Assembly (NCBI GenBank): GCA_028673005.1
Contig: CM054116.1
Span: forward strand, 133,587,547 to 133,651,546
Reading direction: 5' to 3'
DNA length: 64,000 nucleotides
From: Tanypteryx hageni
Lineage: Eukaryota > Arthropoda > Insecta > Odonata > Petaluridae
The position numbers were made by a program, and so were the translations under genes. The notes beneath the pieces are model-generated. The model made no database searches, was not told the DNA's origin, and was given only the letters and a program-made list of their open reading frames with translations. Shown in pieces: positions 44,009 to 55,378 of this stretch (positions are counted from its first letter, which is position 1; each line of letters begins with the position of its first letter).

Positions 44009-45737
44009 AGTTAAATCATCATCAGTCTGTCCGTAGACAGGTTCATGATTATTCATGGTTAAACCTGGTTCTCCATATACTCCTATTTTCCGCTATCCTC
44101 TTCATATCTTGATAACTCTCTTTCCTTTTCAAATCATCAGCTGAAACCTTTCCCTACCTCTTTCCCAGTTTCCGTCTAGTTTTCCTTCTAACACGTCTTT
44201 AATCATACTCTCTCTCCACAGGTAATGTCCAACCCAATTTACCTTCCTCTTTTTAATAGTCTGTATAATCATTTGCTTCTCTCCTACTCTTCGTAGCACT
44301 TCATCGACCTTCATCTTATCTGTCCATTTTATCTTCATCATTCTCCTCCAAGTCCACATTTCAAAGCTTTCCAAGTATTTGATGTCATTTTTCCTTAGCG
44401 TCCATGTTTCTGCCCCGTACAAAGCTGTACTCCATACATAGCATTTTATGAACTTCTTGCGGATATCTTCCCCTATATTCCCCGTAAGTAGATGTTTCTT
44501 TCTTCTGAAAGCCGCTTTTGCTTTTCCTATTCTAGTCCTGATCTCATCCGTACATTTTGCTTCTCTTGTTATGATGCTTCCATGGTATTTATACTCTAAA
44601 ACTTGTTGTAAAGGCTTTCCTCCAATACTTATGTTCAGATTCTCTTCTTTGCCCGATATTCGGATGACCTTAGATTTTTCTGTATTTATTTCCATACCGT
44701 ATTTTCTACCTGTTATTACTAGTCTATTTATTATTTTCTGAAGTTCCTTTTTCCTTCTTGTTAGAAGTACTTGATCATCCGCGTATTTTACCGTTCTTAT
44801 AACCCTTCCTCTAATTTTGAAATCTCCTGTGACTTCTAACGCTTCTTGCATTAGATTTTCTCCATATATTGAATAGGGTCGGCGATAGGCAGTCTAATTC
44901 CTCTACCAATATTTACTCCGCAGGTGTCCGCATTCTCCAACCTGACCTTTACAACTTGATTCACACATATAGATTCCTAATCAGTCTCCTGTCTTTCCAG
45001 TCTACACCTATATCCTTTAATATCTTCATTAACATTACCCAATTTATTCTATCATAGGACTTCTGCCAGTGTACGAAACATACGCAGATATCTTGACTGT
45101 ATTCTATTGCCCTTTCTGACATGATTCTAAATCTATAGCATCTCTAGTTTCTCGTCCTTTTCTGAAACCGAATTGATCTTTCCCTAGCATTTTTTCTGAC
45201 TTTTTCTCCAGCCTTTTATTAAGAATCTTTGTGATGTTCTTCGAAGTTTGTCACAGAAGTCTTATCGTTCTGTAGTCTTTACACTGCATTGCTTTTGGCT
45301 TCTTCTTTAGAGGGACCATTTTTACTTCTAGGAAATTCCGTGTCATAAATCTTATTAATGAATTTCGTGATCGCTTTTAGTCCTTCTGATCCCATGACTT
45401 TAAGTACCTCAGCCGGTATCTCATCGCTGCCTGTGGCTTTCCCTTTCTTTAGTTCCACTATCGCTTTTTCTACTTCGTTTTCCATAATACTTGGTCCTAA
45501 GTTGTCTTCTTCAATGTTTTCATTATCTTCTAGTTCTATTTTTGCCGATCCTGCCTGATTGCTGTATAGTTTTTTAATGTATTCTCCCCATAGATGTGCT
45601 ACATCCTTTGTTTCTGAGACTATCTTCCCATCCATATTCATAATTCTTTTACCACGAATTCCATTAGACTACTTATCTTCTAATTTCAGTGCTCTAGCAT
45701 ACATCATATCGTACCGTCCTGACTTCTCCAGTTAAAT
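44009..45737 (-). mobile_element. RTE-type LINE relic, copy 1
   Basis: This is a 5-prime-truncated non-LTR retrotransposon on the minus strand. Its 3-prime end lies near 44009-44020, where the minus strand reads CTGATGATGATTT, a TGATGA-type tail as common in RTE elements. The upstream edge near 45737 is where similarity to the polymerase fades. Two fragments of the same family lie at 54440-54897 and 57575-58545, all in the same orientation. Confidence 0.8.
44129..45641 (-). pseudogene. RTE-type reverse transcriptase, frameshifted
   Basis: The N-terminal fragment (45641-45279) reads GKIVSETKDVAHLWGEYIKK and then EVEKAIVELKKGKATGSDEI, PAEVLKVMG. This is the NxxG...EV..AI..LK.GKA.G.D.IP.E region. 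The middle 44851-45279 is broken by stops and small deletions but retains QLGFRKGRETRDAI-type sequence. The 3-prime fragment (44851-44129, 240 codons open) has the catalytic YADD (TVKYADDQVLLT), EINTEKSKVI, LYGAETWTLRKNDIKYLESF, EMWTWRRMMKIKWTDKM and VNWVGHYL. This matches insect RTE-like polymerases. The endonuclease domain is missing and the gene is dead. Confidence 0.88.
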
Positions 45738-45879
45738 ATAACTACCTAATTTCGCTAATTCTGCAACAACGCGATAGTCGTTAACAATAAAAACGTTTTA
45801 CGTCTGAAAACGTAACATTTTCAAGTTAAAACTACATTTGCGGACCGATTCGATACGTACAGGAAAATCAACGATAAGA
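45738..45879. other. Short unassigned stretch
   Basis: Nothing recognised. Confidence 0.25.
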
Positions 45880-46050
45880 ATAAGGAAATACGTACATTAA
45901 TTTGCCTTTAAAACAATCTGAAGATCGAAGGTCAATTTTTCTAATTTTAATTTGCAAAAAAGAAGCCTGCACTTTGACTAATAGATTTTTATGTTATGGG
46001 AAATATAAATTATCTCCCGGAGTCGAAACCGGATATTACATTAAACTCTA
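45880..46050 (+). repeat. Dispersed repeat H, copy 2 with tRNA-like end
   Basis: Related to 24372-24560 (AGAAGCCTGCACTTTGACTA, then GATTTTTATGTTATGGGAAA). Its right end CTCCCGGAGTCGAAACCGG is the complement of a tRNA T arm (GGTTTCGACTCCGG). The minus strand would thus be a SINE with its tRNA part at the right and an AT-rich tail at the left. The sequence is diverged, so confidence is limited. Confidence 0.45.
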
Positions 46051-46740
46051 AGTTCACCTAGCACCAATTTAATTTGGTAAGAATTATTGATGTTTGATCG
46101 TAAATTATCGAGAAAAATCGATCCAAATTGTTCGTGGCACAGGTTGGGATAAGGAAATTATTATTACTTAATTTTCTGTATTTTTTAATTACAAAAAGTT
46201 TGCCTAAAATGCTTTCGTCATTAAGGTAAACAAAACAAAAAGCTAATTAAAATATTAGCGGTCGTATGTTCGTTAGCATTTCTTCCACGCCTTAGAAATG
46301 GCACTGCAGTAAACAAACCAATCGTTTAAATTCAGTCATCATTACTTCTCTTTCGATTAGTTTTTGGATCACAACAGGACAATTACAAAGAGAAGATATT
46401 TGTTATTTTGTATGAAGAATATATGAATAATTAGTTTTTATCGTATTTTAGATAAACTTTACATTGTATTGCCTCAAAAATGTATTTAAAATCTAAGTGC
46501 AACTCGTAGTATTGCAAATCAAAAAGATTTATAAAGATTCATATCATAGTCTTTGAGATATTTCAATTTGAAAATGTACGTGACACGAAAAAATAAACAA
46601 ATTATTATATAGATTACTCTTCCCTCACTCTACTACATTCCACCAAAACTACTCAGACTCAATACTCAGATTAAAGTAACGGCATCGGCAAAACTCTTGT
46701 TCTTGGAAAATTCCTCTTAAGTGCATAGCCCTCCGAAATC
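46051..46740. other. Unassigned AT-rich sequence
   Basis: Nothing recognised. Confidence 0.3.
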
Positions 46741-47050
46741 ATTTCCTTCGAATGCACGGCTCCGAATATACGCAGAGAGCGCGCACGGAGAGTACACGGT
46801 TTATCGCGTCTCGCCCAGAACACTAAGCAGTGCGTGTGTGCGGGCGATCCCGTTGTCTAGGATCGGATGCGAGTGCGGATGAGTGGAAATTTGGGAGGAG
46901 AGTGTTGGAGGGGGAAAGCGGGGAGGAGGTGGGAGGGAGAGCGAAAGGGAGGGAGAATTGGAAGCGGGATGGCGCGGGTGGGAAGGCCCTCAAAAGGGAT
47001 TTCTCCGACTGTACATGTTGATGCGCCGCAACAAGTACTATGGATAGGGA
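46741..47050. other. CpG-rich then purine-rich block
   Basis: CpGs cluster at 46750-46870 (CAGAGAGCGCGCACGGAGAG; GCGTGTGTGCGGGCGATCCC), followed by a G/A-rich stretch to 46970. Frames on both strands overlap. It is promoter-like in composition, but there is no supporting exon. Confidence 0.35.
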
Positions 47051-48050
47051 GATAGGACCGGAAGTCGTAAAAAAATTCCATTTGAGCATTTTTATGGGAG
47101 ATTATTTCAGAGGGAGGGGAGGTGGAGACAGTATTTCCTGCGAAAATATCTTCTCGACGAATAAAGCTGTTATGTTTTTCCTCGCGATCACGGCGACATT
47201 TCTCTTTGTTCTTGAGATACAAAAAATTTGAACGAATTTCAATAAAAACTACGCTATTCAGCGTAAGAAAGAATCCAGTTCCTAATTTTAGTCATGGTTA
47301 AATTTGAATTCAATCCAAAATTATATTATTGAATAATGAAACGTTTTTATTTGTAAGAAGTTAATATATACGTTAGTTTTCCAGTATTTTTTTATGTAAG
47401 GTATACTCGTATATTGTATTTTGTTTATTAAATATTTTTATTCGAATTTCAGTGACGGCTCTAAATCAAGTTGTAATTGTAATTTAGCTGCAGCTTTCTT
47501 TTTGTGTGACCATGAATGCGATTTTCATATAATTCAGGCAGATGTTAAATGAATAATAAGTGGAGGTGATGAAAAATGAAATGTTTCGTTTCCATAAGCG
47601 CATTCTGACGTCCATGACGCAGCAAGCAGCAACCCTAAACATTGAGAATCCTATTTCACACGATTTGGCTTTTCGCCATTTAGGAGATAGTTATAATATC
47701 TATTGACCCGTTCCTGGGTAAAAATCATCTAATTTAAATCTGAATTTATAAAAAACATTAAGTGTATGTCAACGCTGAAAAACGTATTACATCAATTATC
47801 TTCACATAAAATTAACGAATCGTAATTAATAATGTCGCCTTCCTTCATAGAGCTAAAAAATATTATGAATAATGAGAAAATAATCAAAATTAAAATTTCG
47901 CAGAGAAAGATGAATTCAGAGTGAAATGAGCCCGAAAAAGTTTTTTCGGAACATAAAGTAAAAAAGAGATAAATAATTAAGAGAGGCATAAAATGGATAT
48001 GTGACACAAAAGAATCGAGAAATTTAAAAAAGTGAGAACGGAATGGAGAC
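47051..48050. other. Unassigned AT-rich sequence
   Basis: No gene or bounded repeat recognised. Confidence 0.3.
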
Positions 48051-48420
48051 TGGCGCAAGAGGCATAGAGAGGAAGAGAGAGAGAGAGGGACGGGGCATGG
48101 ATGGGAGAGGGCGGACGGATATTGATTGATCGGCTGATTATTCAGGCATAATGTACGTTTTCGGTATCTAAGGCCATTCACGGCGATAAAAAAGGCGGCG
48201 GAGGCAGAGAAGTAGAAGTGGGTGTAAGGAGGGATATAAACAGAGGGGAGGGTGATCGTACGAAGGATGTATGGATGGAGAGAGAGAGAGAGAAAGAGGA
48301 GGGATGATGATGAGTGCGGTCGGCGGGTGGTCGAGGGCTGCGTGAAGGGGTCGGGGATAATGGAGCGAGGAGGAAAGAAAGCTCCTGTATTTTAAGAGAA
48401 TAAGTGGGGAGAATGCTGGA
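48050..48420. repeat. Purine-rich tract
   Basis: G and A dominate the plus strand (GAGAGGAAGAGAGAGAGAGG near 48068; a GA run near 48278-48295). Minus-strand frames over it (47792-48181 and 48168-48461) are Ser/Pro/Leu-rich artefacts. Confidence 0.55.
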
Positions 48421-48561
48421 AGTAAAAAGGTCTTACTGTAATAGATTTTGATCATACCCACAAAAAAGGTCTTTCAGTTATATGGTAGAAAGACAAAAGG
48501 AATTGCCGTTTCTTCAGGAATTGCTACGCCAACGTCTTTGTGTGCGAGTGTATGTATCATG

Positions 48562-48564
<3 letters not shown>

Positions 48565-48645
<81 letters not shown>

Positions 48646-48652
48646 CAGGCAT

Positions 48653-48683
<31 letters not shown>

Positions 48684-48690
48684 CATACAC
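48565..48690. repeat. (TA)n microsatellite with CA and GTA interruptions
   Basis: About 70 bp of uninterrupted TA repeats are followed by GTATATATACATACAGGCAT, a short CACACA run and a second TA run to about 48683. Frames through it read as Ile-Tyr repeats on both strands and are artefacts. Confidence 0.97.
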
Positions 48691-48719
48691 TTCAAGTCCT
48701 GCCCACAAACAAACAGAGT

Positions 48720-49740
48720 GCCACACCCACTTCCTCTTTTTCTTCATACTTCGCCAGCCACTGTCCGCCTCTTCTTCGGAAATATACCACTATTCTCCAA
48801 ATCCACTTCATTTCTGTAACTAAACTTCCCTTCCCCTTCTCCTCTCTCAACACACACACACGCACGCCTCCTCCGAAGCGCTCCCTCCCTCATCTCCTCT
48901 TTTCTTCCCTCCCCTCGTGAGAGCCTTTCCCTCCGTCCCATTCCAAACTTTTATCTTCTCGCGGAACTGGGGAGATGGCAATGTTGTGTTACAGCCGTGG
49001 GCGCCTAGGGCGCGTAATATCAGGCACTTTTCTTCTCACAGCTATTGAGAGGAAGGGAGGGGGGAGGGAGTGAGGGAGGAGGGTCGTCTGAGGAGACCGT
49101 GAGAGGGATGGAGAGAGAGAGAGACAGAGGGGGAGTTGGGTGGAATGGAGAGGGAAAACGAATATCCCTTTCCACACCCTGCGGCAATAACCTCTCCCGA
49201 ATGCTTCCCGCAATACTGAGCAGACGTGGCGGTAGCCTGGCGGACGGCGCCCCCTCTTCCCTCTCCCCATCCTTCCATCCCCCCCTCTTCCTCCCCTCCC
49301 CACCGCGCGCCTTCCTCCTCCCGATCTTCTCATCCTCCGCCGCCCTCGGGGTGACGCGGGTTGCGTTTCATTCAAAGGGTTGGTTGGTTGGTCGGGATAT
49401 TGGGAGAGAGAGAGAAAGAGGGGGAGGGAGTGGGGTAAAGAGAGGGCATAGCGGAAGGAGAGAGAGAAAGATGCTGAGGAATCTCCAGCGGGCAAAAGTT
49501 TTTGCCTCGCGGAAGTTTCCGAGTCATAGTTTGCTGGCCTCAGAAGAGACAAATCCAGCGGTAAACCATCCGAGGAGAGGAGGAGGAAAGAGGGAAAGGG
49601 AGGAGAATGGGGTTGGGATGGGTAGGGGGAAGTAGGGAGGGAGGGAGGTAACAGGAGGAGGATCGTCCAACAAGAAGATTGGAGAGGAAGAATTACTCGG
49701 GGAGGTGACCTCAAGACCTGGTGTACACGGGGTCACCCTG
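48720..49740. repeat. Alternating pyrimidine and purine island
   Basis: C/T-rich from 48720 to 48960, G/A-rich from 49040 to 49150, C/T-rich and CpG-bearing from 49180 to 49345, and G/A-rich again from 49400 to 49700. The alternation makes successive blocks mutually complementary in composition. The 241-codon minus frame and 196-codon plus frame over the same bases show there is no selected reading frame. A regulatory role is conceivable, as is simple expansion of purine tracts. Confidence 0.55.
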
Positions 49741-51770
49741 TCCTCAACACTTCCTCGCAGTTTGCCCCTTCTTACACCCCACTCACTCTCTGCCTGTGCC
49801 CTCTCTTTCTTCAGACACCTAGCAATTCCTCCCTAATCGCTTTCCTTTGCCTGCATCTACTCTCTTTCTCTATCTCTCCGCAAGGGACCACTAGTAGTGT
49901 AATGCAAATATGCCGTCGTTTCTAGCCCTCCCCGATCTTTAACACACTTAAATAATTGAACTCTCGAAATCATCTTATGATAATTTATATTGTATGTATA
50001 TATATATATATATATATTAATTAGGAAGTCACCTTTCTTCCTAAACTTTTAATACTGACCAGCTTTTCATTGCACTACCTCTTAGATACCCATTGAGCGT
50101 AGGCAAGAGGGAATCAGCAGGTCGTTATAAAAAAAGCACATCATTAAAAAAAATCTGCGGTATATTTTCTGAGGTTAAAATTCGGAAGACACCTGTCATT
50201 TCCATTCTTATCGTTGAAATATTGTAAGAATTCTTCTGAGCCCCTTCCCTCATTAGCTTTGTATGCACTTTTGCAGTCGGGCTCTACTAAAAGCAAAAGC
50301 GAAACATCAGATTTGTATCCAAACTCACCGCCACCGCTAAATGGTGTTCAGTTGTAGGTAGCCGGAATAATGTAAATAAATGGATGAGTTCGTTTAAATT
50401 TAAATCAAGACATCTCAGCCAAGAAGCATTGAAGAGTTTCTAAATAATTATTATATTTTATTTACTCAGCTACGTCGAGTTACATTTTAAACGTTGTAAT
50501 TATAATTAATTGAAAAAATAAATATTCTAAATTAAGTACGCCCGCTGTTATATAAACTAAACATTCTCACCCTCGTGGAGGAAAAATGTTTTAATTTGAT
50601 CTTGAATGTGTATTTTATTTTAGTTCGTAAATTTCAAAATGATATAATCTTATCAAGAATGAGGTCAGCCTCAACCTTGTGGAATTTACTCATCAAGAAA
50701 AAGAAAGAACTTTGTCACTCGAATCAGCTCTTGATTAATTTTATAAAATTAAACTAATTAAGGGAGATATACAATGACGTGGAGCGAAATCTCTTGAATC
50801 ATTATGCTTTAATTTTCATCATTTCTTCATTTAAATTCTTTTACTCACGGTTGGTTGTTTTGCATTTGATTTGATTATTAGCTGGAGGAGCAAAGAACTT
50901 CTTTATTCTTTTAGAATTATTAATATTTAAACATATGTAATAATTATTATCAATATAAAATCAAAACTTAATAGGAATTTGGTACAATTAATCACAGTAA
51001 TTAGTCAAATGCTTAAAAATAATTCCAACCAAATAAGTAGTTGCCTACTTTCTTAGAATCCCTGAGTTAGAGAACGAAGTTTCAACGTACGTTAATGTAC
51101 GTTAGTTGGAATTGTTGAAAGTCGAAATTGAAAATAATTCGGGTAATAATCACTAAAGTTATCGAAATTCGGTTTTTGCATTGACAATATTCATTTAAGT
51201 TAAAAATGTACGTAATTTGATTGAATATGAGTTTATATAAGTAATATGGTCAACTAACGTCATAAAGGATCGAATAGACCATATCAAAGTTAATTCACTT
51301 TTTAATTGTGGTTAACTTAATCGTTCTGTAGTCATATTAATCAGTCTGATAAGAACGTGAATTAATTCTTCAATATTCCTCATATCATTTTCAAATTAAA
51401 TCAATGAAACTAAATTAATTCGATGGTTTGTTAATGTAATATAATACGTTAACGCAGCATTTGTGAGAATTATATAAATTTCATGATATTGAGAAAAAAT
51501 TAGAACAAATGAAAAACGAATTCACGGATGATAGGAACAGGTCCTATAAGAGCGATTATCTTATTTGGAAAATCTGTTTCTTATCAAATTTACTCAAGGA
51601 TACTCCGGGAATCTCTCTACGGCAGGAGTGGCCAACTGGCGCTTCTATAGACGTTAATGTGTGTTCTCTTGAATAAGTTAACGCTCAGCTTCCATAGATA
51701 ACATCTTGCTCTTAATTTGTAACCGAAATGTAAGCATGCAGAAATGGGCGATTCTTAAGGATTATATTTG
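49741..51770. other. Unassigned; includes a (TA)n run at 49995-50018
   Basis: AT-rich for most of its length with no gene. Near 51622-51645, GCAGGAGTGGCCAACTGGCG resembles a single hAT terminus but no partner end was found. Confidence 0.35.
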
Positions 51771-51775
51771 CATAT

Positions 51776-51827
<52 letters not shown>
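51776..51827. repeat. (CA)n(TA)n microsatellite
   Basis: CACACACACACACACACA passes into about 34 bp of TA repeats. Confidence 0.97.
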
Positions 51828-51829
<2 letters not shown>

Positions 51830-52578
51830 CAGTGACTCCCTGGCAACATACATTGGTAAATTCTGGTTCCTTCTCAGACTCGGCCAGCACTGCTCTAGGG
51901 GATCTCTGCCTGCAAGAGACGTCGAGCAGTTCGAAGCGATGACCTTTTAGGTAGTTTCTAGGGCGAGGGGATGCGGACCAATGGCAAATGCCGTCATCGT
52001 CGATGCGTGTCTTTTGCGAATTCCGCCCCCGTTCGTCGTTGCCAAGTGAATCTGAGGCGTTTCGAAGGACGCGAATTTGGACGGTATTTTTAGAGCGACT
52101 CATACTGTGACAAAGATCTCCGCAGTGAAATGAAAGGAAGTGCAGCGTGCGACATGTCTTTTGCAGTTTGGAAAAGAAGATTCGAGACGAGAGGCTATAA
52201 GCCGCGTGTTCCCTTAGGCCATGGAAACCCTGCATCCACCCCTGACGGGAAACCCATCTTCGACGTGAATCTCCGAGAGATGCGCCGTCGTTTTGAGCGA
52301 GACGCTATTTTTCATTCGCGCCGCTTTCTTCCAAGGTGTGTGTGTGTGTGTGTTCCTCTTTTGCGCTTTCCACCAATCGCATAAGCATACCTCGATCCAT
52401 GGGGTCCGATCTGTCGCATTTCCTCTCTTTCATTTCATGACGGTACTCAAATTATCGGGCGATCGCGCTGCTTTAGGTAATGCTAGGCTCAGATTAAAGG
52501 TCATGTGAAAGCAATGACCGCTTATTCATGGAATCGAATCAGCCTGAGAATTCGCGCAATGCCAACCGCTGACTTAAT
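51828..52578. other. Unassigned GC-balanced block
   Basis: From 51840 to 52450 the composition is GC-balanced and both strands have open frames (minus 51762-52235, plus 52130-52384), so neither is favoured. A GT run lies at 52336-52352. I recognise no protein family. It could include an unrecognised exon. Confidence 0.3.
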
Positions 52579-52580
52579 TA

Positions 52581-52830
52581 CAGACATCCTTCTTTTTAGT
52601 GCGCTTCATTTAGTGCGGTTTCGTTATAGTGTTCTCGCTAAGCACTGAATCATTAACACATCTTTTTAACCATGTAGTACATGCACATAACTTTCTCATA
52701 ACATTCATTTTGCCTAATTAGTATTCGTAGGTAAGTTACGATTAAATTAAACATTCCATGGCTTAATGCGGTTTCAGTTAGTGCTCTGTTTTCCAGGAAC
52801 CAATTAAGAGCACTAAGTGAGGAATGCCTG
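52581..52830. mobile_element. pogo/Tigger-like MITE, 250 bp, TA target
   Basis: The left end is CAGACATCCTTCTTTTTAGT and the reversed right end CAGGCATTCCTCACTTAGTG. The two continue with TTAGTGC and GCGGTTTC-type words on both sides (TAGTGCGGTTTCG on the left; TTAATGCGGTTTCAGTTAGT before the right end). TA lies immediately outside both ends (52579-52580 and 52831-52832). There is no coding sequence. CAG-start ends and a TA target suggest the pogo branch of Tc1/mariner. Confidence 0.7.
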
Positions 52831-52832
52831 TA

Positions 52833-53460
52833 TGTGAGAATGCATTTTATTTTACTCATATTCGAAAGATAAGCCTTACCTTCTTTCTTTAAAAATTTGT
52901 TATAGGCGTTATAACGTGATAGAAATAGAATACTCGCTATTTTTGTGAGACTTCGAAAATCATATAACGCCGTTCGAATTTTGAAAGTGATTTTAATGAG
53001 ATAGTTTTGGAAAGGTGATCATTTGCGACAGTAAGACTTAACATTAAATCAGATTTAAGATTGATAAATAATTATTTTATTATTTTTAAGATTAATTTAG
53101 GTATACATATACAATAAACTCAAGATACAAGTACTGTCCAAATAAATGGAAGCTTAGGTGACTATAATGTCTTCGAATTATGTTCGTCCGCATCTATGAG
53201 ACAATTTGATCCGTTCATCTGGAGGTTGGAGTAGAGATAGAAGTAAGGAGAACAGCGAGACTTGAGGACCTTTACAACATTTTCTTATGAATCACAACTG
53301 ATCATATCGACCACATTCACGATATCAAAAATCGTTTTGTGCCTAGCTCTCGGAACGTTTCAGGAAGACCACGCAATTAGTGTTGACTGGTACGAATGCC
53401 TTTCGTGTGTTGGGATTATTAGAGGCCTAAGCGAGATCCCTTACTCATAAGTCTCGAGTC
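52833..53460. other. Unassigned sequence
   Basis: AT-rich to 53200, then GC-balanced. A 62-codon plus frame at 53262-53450 shows no motif. Confidence 0.3.
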
Positions 53461-54010
53461 TTAGAGGAGTGGATAGGCATGGGAAGGTTTCGCAGAGGTT
53501 ACTACGTCTACGAGAAGGAGATTGAGAAGGAGTTGGAGGGGAAGGACGGTGGGGAGGGGTGGGGGAAGAGGGGAAAGAGAGAGAGAGGCGACGGTCGGGA
53601 GGGAAGTTGTCTGGAAGAGGATTAGGAAGAGTGGCGAATCACTCCAAAAGATGGAACGTATCACGAAGTGAGAGAGAGAGAGAGAGATATGGGGGACGGG
53701 GAGAGAGAGTCAGTCGTACTGGGATGAGGAGGGCGGATGACAATAGCTGCAGCAATCCTTTAGTGGAAGAGGCAAGAGAGTGGAAGGGGAGTAAGAAGGA
53801 GAGGGGGTAAGGGGAGTAAGAAGGGGAGTAAGAAGGGGAGGGGGTAAGGGGAGGAAGAAGAAGAGGGAGTAAGGGGAGTAAGTAGGGGAGAGGGGGTAAG
53901 GGGAGTAAGTAGGGGAGAGGGGGGTAAGGGGAGGAAGAAGGGGAGGGGGTAAGGGGAGTAAGAAGGAGAGGGGGAGGGGGCCGGAGAGAGAGGCAAGGAT
54001 GAGAGTGAAG
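53461..54010. repeat. Purine-rich island with G-rich minisatellite
   Basis: G and A dominate the plus strand throughout. From about 53785 to 53985 a variable minisatellite is built from GGGGTAAGGGGAGTAAG, GAAGGGGAGGGGGTAAGGGG and related words in units of roughly 40-50 bp. Repeated runs of three to six G make quadruplex folding plausible. Three minus-strand frames of over 100 codons overlap here in different phases (Pro/Ser/Leu/Tyr repeats) and are artefacts. Confidence 0.75.
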
Positions 54011-54439
54011 GTATTGGGGAGACAATCTGACGACTCAGGAACTCGTGGATATGGGTTAACTTTAGGGAATAGGTAAACAATTATACGAACATTTTCAAAT
54101 GGTTTAAATTTAATAAATAAATTTCTCGCCATTAAACATTTAACACTGTTCATTGTGTGAATATCAAAATAAATATCGAATTAAATTATAAATGGAGAAT
54201 TTTGTGATTTTTATCATTCTATTACCGCTCGAATACCCATAAAATGTATCATAAGTTCCTATGAATTATATAAACTTATTTTACATTTATTCCTTTAAAG
54301 CACAACAATATCGATGAAAAACTTAAGTTAGTAATACTGGTATGAATGAAAACGTGCGGAAGATGCGGCATTGTTTTATATGAATATATATGTATTTCAA
54401 ATCCTGATGCGTATGATTACGATCATCGTCATCACATGT
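54011..54439. other. Unassigned AT-rich sequence
   Basis: Nothing recognised. Confidence 0.3.
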
Positions 54440-54897
54440 AATCTATCCGTGACTATTGTTGGTTAAACCTGGTTCTTCTCACATTCCTGTTTTCCGCACT
54501 CTTCTTCGCGTCTTCTTTCTCTTTCATTCCGTCTATTAGCCGAAACCTTTTCCTAGTTCTTTCTCTATTCATCTCTACTAAGGAAATGTCCGATCCAGTT
54601 CGCCTTCCTCCTTCTTTATAGTCTATATTACCATTCGCTTTCTTCATATTCGCCTTAGTATTTCCTCGTTTCCGTAATGTGTCCATTTTATCTTCGGCAT
54701 TCTTCTCCATGTTCACGTTTCGAAACTTTCCAAGTATTTTATATCATTTACCTGAGTGTATATCGTACGGTTCTATCCTATGAGAAGCGATGCTCCATAC
54801 GTAGCATTTGATCAATTTCTTCTTGTATCTTTATTTTTCCCGTCATTAGCATTTTATTTCTTCTGAATGTGGCTTTTGCTATTCTGGTCCTTATATC
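54440..54897 (-). mobile_element. RTE-type LINE relic, copy 2 (3-prime fragment)
   Basis: Aligns with the 3-prime part of the element at 44009-45737. Shared words on the plus strand are GGTTAAACCTGGTTCT, CTATTAGCCGAAACCTTT, CTTTCCAAGTATTT, CATACGTAGCATTTGATCAA and TCTTCTGAATGTGGCTTTTG. The encoded piece corresponds to the C-terminal polymerase region after the YADD box, with several stops. It ends abruptly where the hammerhead-like element begins at 54897. Confidence 0.78.
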
Positions 54898-55033
54898 GTT
54901 GATAGCTCAATAACTTTGGCTCAGATTATTAAAAGTAAAGTACTCCTTTAGCCAAACAATTAGAGGGTTACAACACCCAAAGCATTTCGCCCACAAGGTG
55001 GGCATCTTCAGGGGCAAAACCTGTCTCAACTGT
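54897..55033 (+). mobile_element. Hammerhead-carrying element, copy 2
   Basis: GATAGCTCAATAACTTTGGC, then AAAGTAAAGTACTCCTTTAG, CCAAACAATTAGAGGGTTAC and the hammerhead-like core, ending near CCTGTCTCAAC. It matches the element at 21244-21425 but lacks the mirrored arm, so it is a simple and not a palindromic copy. It abuts the broken end of RTE copy 2, suggesting insertion or joint rearrangement. Confidence 0.65.
54975..55016 (-). ncRNA. Hammerhead-ribozyme-like motif, copy 2
   Basis: Minus strand: GCCC, CTGAAGA, an extra T, then a perfect six-pair stem II (GCCCAC-CTT-GTGGGC), GAAA, ATGCTT and TGGGT. Stem II is better than in copy 1. The short stem III is worse (ATGCTT for ATGCAT). The conserved core in two separate copies with compensating quality supports a real RNA motif in the ancestral element. 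Self-cleavage is not shown. Confidence 0.45.
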
Positions 55034-55302
55034 TATATCTGAGATGCGATAAGAGCCGAAGTAGTACTTTTTTCAGCAATTTTTTCCAATTCTTTCTGTT
55101 CTCAGTGGACATAATCGTTGCCATGCCAAAAATCCTCCCGCTACCAACACATGAAAAAATTGGTCCGATTTCGGGAAAATGTTGGTACATGCATCCCCAG
55201 CTGCATAAGATGCAGGGGAAAATTTGGGTCTTCGTCATTTCTTAGCTCTCGGTTAGCCTTGACTCACCCTACATATCCCCATTCCAGAATGAAGATTTAG
55301 AC
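55034..55302. other. Unassigned sequence
   Basis: Contains two overlapping short frames on opposite strands (55026-55300); no motif recognised. Confidence 0.3.
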
Positions 55303-55378
55303 CGGCGAGGTAGCTTAGTTGGTTAAAGCGCCTGCCGTGTGAGTGGGAGACCCGGTTTCGATTCCTGGTGGAGTTCAG
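55303..55378 (+). repeat. tRNA-like SINE head
   Basis: Reads GGCGAGGTAGCTTAGTTGGT, TAAAGCGCCTGCCGTGTGAG, TGGGAGACCCGGTTTCGATT and CCTGG. A good A box (TAGCTTAGTTGG) and B box (GGTTTCGATTCC) are present, as in tRNA genes, but the acceptor strands do not pair well. A related, more decayed copy is at 9186-9262. It is followed by a T-rich run, consistent with a SINE or pseudogene. Confidence 0.6.

Noticed and set aside
44448..44741. Plus-strand frame across the RTE relic
   Set aside because: Antisense shadow of the polymerase; the minus strand carries the family motifs.
45358..45558. Plus-strand frame across the RTE N-terminal fragment
   Set aside because: Antisense shadow of the minus-strand polymerase fragment.
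48448..48941. Frames with (Ile-Tyr)n on both strands
   Set aside because: Produced by reading through a TA microsatellite; overlapping in several phases and both strands.
48989..49714. 241-codon minus and 196-codon plus frames over the same bases
   Set aside because: Mutually exclusive and entirely low-complexity (Pro/Ser/Arg/Gly), following purine/pyrimidine bias.
51620..51650. hAT-like terminus CAGGAGTGGCCAACTGGCG
   Set aside because: No matching inverted end or 8 bp duplication found nearby.
53639..54153. Three overlapping minus-strand frames over 100 codons
   Set aside because: Different phases of a G-rich minisatellite; the Pro-Ser-Leu-Tyr periodicity is that of the repeat.
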